DNA of 9,998 bases from Modestobacter sp. (lineage in GTDB: Bacteria > Actinomycetota > Actinomycetes > Mycobacteriales > Geodermatophilaceae), in the NCBI GenBank assembly GCA_025965635.1, contig JAOPWO010000009.1, forward strand, positions 1-9,998, written 5' to 3'. A program made the position numbers and the translations under genes. The notes beneath the pieces are model-generated. The model was not told where the DNA came from. It made no database searches and saw nothing but the letters and a program-made list of their open reading frames with translations. Every line of letters begins with the position of its first letter. Position 1 is the stretch's first letter. Positions 6,090 to 9,998 of this stretch are shown here, one piece after another.

Positions 6090-7358
6090 ATGGCAGCCGC
6101 GACGAGCGAGGCGACGCGCACGGCCGCCGTCACCACCACCCCGCTGGGCCCGCGCCGCACCCCGCTGCTCACCCTGCTACCCGCCGAAGGCGCCCTGGCC
6201 TGGGTCCGCCGGGGAGAGGGGCTGGTCGGCTGGGGCGAGGTCGACCGGTTCGAGGTCACCGGCCCCGGCGCCCTGACCAAGGCCGCGCGGTGGTGGGCCG
6301 ACCGCTGCGCCCGCACCGAGGCGCACGACCCGCTCGGCGTCCCGGGTTCCGGGCCGGTGGTCTTCGCCTCGATCGCGTTCGACCCGGAGGCATCGACGTC
6401 GGTGTTCGTCGTCCCGGAGGTCGTCGTGGGCCGCCGGGACGGCCAGACCTGGGTCACCGTGGCCGGCGAGGCCGACGAGGACCGCGCCGTCCTCGAGACC
6501 TCACCCCGCGAGGCGGCCACCTCCATCGGTCGGCTCGCCTACGCCGACGGCGCCCTCGACCCGGTCACCTGGTGCGGCGCCGTCGCCGAGGCCGTGCGGC
6601 GCATCGACGCCGGTGCGCTGGACAAGGTCGTGCTCGCCCGCGACCTGCTGGTGACCGCCGACCGCCCGCTCGATCCCCGTCGGCTGCTGCTCCGGCTGGC
6701 CGAGCGCTTCCCGGACACCTGGACCTTCGCCGTCGAGGGCCTGCTCGGCGCCACCCCGGAGCTGCTGCTGCGCCGCACCGGTCGGCTGCTGGACTCCCGG
6801 GTGCTGGCGGGCACCGCGCCCCGCGGCGCCGGAGCGGACGACGACCGGCTGGCCGCCGGCCTCGAGGAGTCGGCGAAGGACCACGCCGAGCACGCCTACG
6901 CCGTCACCAGTTTCACCGAGGCACTGCGCCCGTTCGTCGATGGGTTGTCGGTCCCCGAGCGCCCCGACGTGCTCACCCTGCCCAACGTCCGGCACCTGGC
7001 CAGCGACGTGCACGCCCGGCAGCGGGACGGCGACCCCACCGGCCTGCTGGAGCTCGTCGGTGCGGTGCACCCGACCGCCGCCGTCTGCGGCAGCCCGACG
7101 CCCCGGGCCGCCTCGCTGATCAACGAGCTCGAGGGCATGGACCGGGGCCGGTACGCCGGGCCGGTCGGCTGGCTGGACGCCCGCGGCGACGGCGAGTTCG
7201 GCCTGGCGTTGCGCTGCGCCGAGCTGACCGGCGCCGACGGCGGTCGGCAGGCCCGGCTGTTCGCCGGCTGCGGCATCGTGACCGGATCCGACCCGGTGGC
7301 GGAACTGGCCGAGACCCAGTCGAAGTTCGCCGCGTTCCAGGCGGCACTGGAGGACTGA
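6090..7358 (+). CDS. menF: Isochorismate synthase
   Basis: Chorismate-utilising enzyme that converts chorismate to isochorismate, the entry step to menaquinone. It has 422 residues from the ATG at 6090, chosen for GGAG 8 nt upstream; an in-frame GTG at 6084 would add two residues. The N-terminal 150 residues or so are variable; the chorismate-binding domain follows. Visible marks are LDKVVLAR, with Lys179 as the expected base activating water, GATPELL (Glu224), RVLAGTAPRG, the stretch SAKDHAEHAYAV, LPNVRHLASDV, HPTAAVCG, and ELEGMDRGRYAGPVGW with Glu348, a likely Mg2+ ligand. The end, LFAGCGIVTGSDPVAELAET then QSKFAAF, is typical. The HPTAAVCG form favours isochorismate synthase over anthranilate or aminodeoxychorismate synthases. 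A siderophore/salicylate role (EntC type) cannot be excluded by sequence alone, but divergent menG and nearby menJ favour the quinone pathway. Confidence 0.9.
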   Translation: MAAATSEATRTAAVTTTPLGPRRTPLLTLLPAEGALAWVRRGEGLVGWGEVDRFEVTGPGALTKAARWWADRCARTEAHDPLGVPGSGPVVFASIAFDPEASTSVFVVPEVVVGRRDGQTWVTVAGEADEDRAVLETSPREAATSIGRLAYADGALDPVTWCGAVAEAVRRIDAGALDKVVLARDLLVTADRPLDPRRLLLRLAERFPDTWTFAVEGLLGATPELLLRRTGRLLDSRVLAGTAPRGAGADDDRLAAGLEESAKDHAEHAYAVTSFTEALRPFVDGLSVPERPDVLTLPNVRHLASDVHARQRDGDPTGLLELVGAVHPTAAVCGSPTPRAASLINELEGMDRGRYAGPVGWLDARGDGEFGLALRCAELTGADGGRQARLFAGCGIVTGSDPVAELAETQSKFAAFQAALED

Positions 7359-7367
7359 CCCGCGGCT

Positions 7368-7408
7368 CACCCGTTCGGGGTGCCGGTGGTTTGAGCGGGT
7401 GCCCGCTC
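7368..7408 (+). terminator. Tandem inverted repeats after menF, possible terminator
   Basis: Ten bases after the menF stop, CACCC-GTTCG-GGGTG (7368-7382) can fold as a 5-bp stem. It is followed at 7393-7408 by GAGCGGG-TG-CCCGCTC, a perfect 7-bp inverted repeat with a 2-bp centre that would fold with a 4-nt loop. No run of T follows either, so this is at most a weak intrinsic terminator. The second palindrome lies 17 bp before the next gene's GTG and could equally be an operator. Confidence 0.3.
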
Positions 7409-7425
7409 GGGCCGACACCCTTGGT

Positions 7426-9998
7426 GTGACCACTCCGCTGCCCGCCCCGTCGAGCGCCCCGGCGGCCGGCCGTCCCGGTGCGCGCCGCCGGTCGGCCGGC
7501 ACCACCGCCGCCGTCCTGCTGGTGGCCGTGGTCACTGCTGCCGTCGCGGTCGTGGTGGTCACGCCGGAGTCCGCTGCCGGGGACCTCACGTACCTGGGGG
7601 TGAGCGTCGGTGCCGGGGTAGCCGCGCTGCTCGGCGTCCGGACGCAGACCGGCCACCGCCGCCGCGCCGTCCGATTCCTGGCCGCCGGGCTGCTGTCCAC
7701 GGCCGCCGGCGACCTCTTCTGGCAGGCCGACGTCTGGCTCACCAGCACCGAGCCCGACGTGGGCCCGGCCGACGTCTTCTACGCCAGCACCTACCTGTGT
7801 CTCGCCGGGGCGCTGCTGATGCTCACCGAGGGCACCGCCCTCACCGCCAAGGCACGGCTGCACGCGCTGCTGGACGGTGGCGCCGCCCTGGTCATCGCAC
7901 TGCTGGTCGTCTGGCAGACCTCGGTGCAGAGCACCCTGGGCGACGACAGCCTGCCGCTGCTCACCAAGCTGACGTGGGCGCTCTACCCCGTGCTGGACGC
8001 GCTGCTCATCGGCCTGGTCGCCCGCTGGGTCGTCCTGCAGCACCGCAGCGGGGGCACCGCCCTGCTGCTCGTCTCCGGCGCCGGCTGCTGGCTGGTCGCC
8101 GACCTGGGCTGGCTGCTCCTCGCCGCTCCCGACTCGTTCAGCGGCGTGCTCACCGCCGCCTGGCTGGCCGGCGCCATCCTGCTCGCCGCGGTGACCTTCC
8201 AGCGCCCCCCGTCGGCCGCCGCCGAGGTCGCCGACGAGGGCACTGCGCTCAGCCGTTGGCGGCTGTCCCTGGCCTTCCTGCCGATGCTGGTCCCCTCGGT
8301 GATGGACGTCGTCGGCTGGCTGGACGACGACGGCAGCGTCAACCCGCTGCCCGGCGCGCTGGCCACGACGGCGCTGGTGCTGCTGGTCATCGTGCGTGCC
8401 CAGCGGCTGCTGCTGGACAGCCAGGTCGCCGGCCGGCTGGTGGCCTCGCAGGCCCGCCGGTCCGAGGCACTGGCCACCAACTCCTCCGACGCGGTCGTCG
8501 TGGTGGACGCCCAGGGCCGGCTGACCGGCGAGTCGCGGTCCCTGGCGGCCCTCGTCGGGGTGCCGAGCCCCGCGGGCCGGTCGCTCGCCGACGTGCTGGC
8601 CGCCCTCGCCGTGGACCCGGCCACCGTGGACGCCGCCCTCGAGCGCGCCCGGCTGCAGCCCCGCGCGGTGTTCGAGCTCGAGCTGGCCGGGCAGCGCCCC
8701 GACGGCGAGCCCGTGTGGTTCGGCGGGCGTGCGGTGTCACTGCTCGCCGACCGGGACGTCCTCGGGATCGTCGTCTCGGTGCACGACATCACCCGGCGCA
8801 AGGCAGCTGAGCACGAACTCGCCCACCAGGCCTTCCACGACGAGCTCACCGGGCTGGCCAACCGCACACTCTTCCTGGACCGTGCGGAGCAGACCCTGCG
8901 CCGCGCCGGCCGCAACGGAGCCGCACCGACCGTGCTGTGCCTGGACCTGGACGGGTTCAAGGACGTCAACGACAGCCTCGGCCACCTGGCCGGGGACGAG
9001 TTGCTGCGCGTCGTCGCCAGCCGCCTGGAGGGCGTCGTCCGGTCCGGCGACACGGTCGCCCGGCTGGGCGGCGACGAGTTCGCCGTCCTCGTCGACGGGA
9101 CCGGTGGCGGGCTGGCCGAGGCCAGCGCGCTGGCAGAGCGCGTGATGGTGGTGCTCGGCGAACCGATCTCCCTGGACGGCCAGCGGGTGTCGATCTCGGC
9201 CAGCGTCGGCATCGTGGCCGCCGAGCCGGAGTCGACGCCGCTGTCGCTGCTGCGGGACGGCGACCTCGCGATGTACCGGGCCAAGGCCGGCGGCCGCGGC
9301 CGGTGGGTGGTCTTCGCCGCCGACATGCGCGCCGCCGCCGTCGAGCGGATCGAGCTGGAGCGGGAGCTCGGCGGCGCCCTCGACGCCGGCCAGCTGCGGC
9401 TGGTCTACCAGCCGGTCGTGGACCTCACCGACGACCACGTGGTCGGCTTCGAGGCGCTGCTCCGCTGGGACCACCCCGAGCACGGCGTGGTCGGCCCGGA
9501 CCGGTTCATCCCGATCGCCGAGGAGTCCGGGCTCATCCTGCCGATCGGCGCCTGGGTGCTCACCGAGGCCACCCGCACCGTCGCCCGCTGGCAGGCCGCC
9601 CACCCCCGCACGCCCGCGGTGTCCATGGCGGTCAACGTCTCCGCCCGCCAGCTGGCCAGCCCGTCCCTCGTCGAGCACGTCCGGGAGGCGCTGGCCGACA
9701 GCGGCATCCCGCCGTCCTCGCTGGTCCTGGAGGTGACCGAGACGGCCCTGGTCACCGACCCGATCGCGGTGGCCGAGCAGCTCGCCCAGCTGCGCGCCCT
9801 GGGCGTGCGGCTGGCGCTGGACGACTTCGGCACCGGCTACAGCTCGCTGACCTACCTGCGCCAGTTCGACGTCGACATCCTGAAGATCGACCGCTCGTTC
9901 GTCGGCATGCTGACCACGCCCGGGGACGACGCCGCGATCCTGCACGGCCTGCTGGAACTGGGTCGCCGCCTGCAGCTCGAGGTCGTCGCCGAGGGCGT
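7426..9998 (+). CDS. Membrane-anchored PAS-GGDEF-EAL cyclic-di-GMP protein (partial, 3' end outside window)
   Basis: Predicted bifunctional cyclic-di-GMP enzyme, 857 residues visible. The frame is open from GTG 7426 to the window edge. The N-terminus has an Arg-rich cytoplasmic tail and a membrane helix at 26-46, then about eight further hydrophobic segments up to residue 325: a multi-pass sensor region I do not assign to a named family. Residues 345-455 look like a PAS domain with a PAC-like end (VVSVHDITRRKAAE). GGDEF spans about 466-630, starting HDELTGLANR. The A-site GGDEF (548-552) is canonical, and the inhibitory I-site RSGD (539-542) sits five residues before it. EAL starts near 645 with EAL at 676-678, Asn737 (NVSARQL), Glu769 (LEVTET), Asp799-Asp800 (DDFGTGYSS), Lys820 and Asp822 (LKIDRSF) and Glu856 (VVAEG), so no catalytic residue seen so far is lost. 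The GTG start is tentative, lacking a clear ribosome-binding site. Confidence 0.92.
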   Translation, partial: MTTPLPAPSSAPAAGRPGARRRSAGTTAAVLLVAVVTAAVAVVVVTPESAAGDLTYLGVSVGAGVAALLGVRTQTGHRRRAVRFLAAGLLSTAAGDLFWQADVWLTSTEPDVGPADVFYASTYLCLAGALLMLTEGTALTAKARLHALLDGGAALVIALLVVWQTSVQSTLGDDSLPLLTKLTWALYPVLDALLIGLVARWVVLQHRSGGTALLLVSGAGCWLVADLGWLLLAAPDSFSGVLTAAWLAGAILLAAVTFQRPPSAAAEVADEGTALSRWRLSLAFLPMLVPSVMDVVGWLDDDGSVNPLPGALATTALVLLVIVRAQRLLLDSQVAGRLVASQARRSEALATNSSDAVVVVDAQGRLTGESRSLAALVGVPSPAGRSLADVLAALAVDPATVDAALERARLQPRAVFELELAGQRPDGEPVWFGGRAVSLLADRDVLGIVVSVHDITRRKAAEHELAHQAFHDELTGLANRTLFLDRAEQTLRRAGRNGAAPTVLCLDLDGFKDVNDSLGHLAGDELLRVVASRLEGVVRSGDTVARLGGDEFAVLVDGTGGGLAEASALAERVMVVLGEPISLDGQRVSISASVGIVAAEPESTPLSLLRDGDLAMYRAKAGGRGRWVVFAADMRAAAVERIELERELGGALDAGQLRLVYQPVVDLTDDHVVGFEALLRWDHPEHGVVGPDRFIPIAEESGLILPIGAWVLTEATRTVARWQAAHPRTPAVSMAVNVSARQLASPSLVEHVREALADSGIPPSSLVLEVTETALVTDPIAVAEQLAQLRALGVRLALDDFGTGYSSLTYLRQFDVDILKIDRSFVGMLTTPGDDAAILHGLLELGRRLQLEVVAEG

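Noticed and set aside
7797..8810. Plus-strand open frame inside the GGDEF-EAL gene
   Set aside because: It is in another frame of the same strand, Arg/Ala/Gly-rich with no motif. The overlapping frame has clear PAS, GGDEF and EAL motifs.
7983..9945. Minus-strand open frames opposite the GGDEF-EAL gene
   Set aside because: They are Ser/Arg/Thr-rich or His/Gly/Asp-rich shadow products with no domain features, opposite a strongly supported coding region.
1..9998. CRISPR arrays, tRNA or rRNA genes, riboswitches
   Set aside because: I saw no regularly spaced repeats, cloverleaf-like segments or rRNA motifs. Nearly all of the window is protein-coding.

Overview
The window reads as the chromosome of a high-GC Gram-positive actinobacterium. 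Codon third positions are almost all G or C, GTG starts are common, and the NuoC N-terminus has the Gly-rich form usual in actinobacteria. The protein flavour suggests Geodermatophilaceae or relatives, but that is inference from general resemblance and not a database result.

Layout. The left half (1-4816) is transcribed on the minus strand. Reading in the direction of transcription it carries menJ (FAD-dependent menaquinone reductase of the geranylgeranyl-reductase family), then nuoA, nuoB, nuoC, nuoD and the start of nuoE, which runs off the left edge. The nuo genes are tightly packed, with ATGA stop/start overlaps at nuoB/nuoC and nuoD/nuoE. A 497-bp stretch (4832-5328) has no intact gene. 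It holds a perfect 18-bp palindrome matching the Rex (NADH/NAD+ sensor) operator just upstream of menJ, and a truncated IS256/Mutator-type transposase remnant on the plus strand. Next come menG (demethylmenaquinone methyltransferase, minus strand) and, divergently, menF (isochorismate synthase, plus strand), sharing a short promoter region. The right end (7426-9998, plus strand) is the 5' part of a large membrane-anchored PAS-GGDEF-EAL protein for cyclic-di-GMP turnover. It is open at the window edge.

How the genes fit together. MenF makes isochorismate, the first committed step to menaquinone. MenG adds the ring methyl group at the end of the pathway. MenJ partly saturates the isoprenoid tail. 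Complex I (Nuo) then delivers electrons from NADH to the finished quinone. The putative Rex site in front of menJ-nuo would couple quinone-tail reduction and complex I expression to the NADH/NAD+ ratio. No wholly new system is evident. The most useful observations are this Rex-menJ-nuo arrangement, the decayed IS256 insertion between menG and menJ, and TAnnnT -10-like hexamers 6-7 nt ahead of several start codons, which suggest leaderless or very short-leader transcripts.
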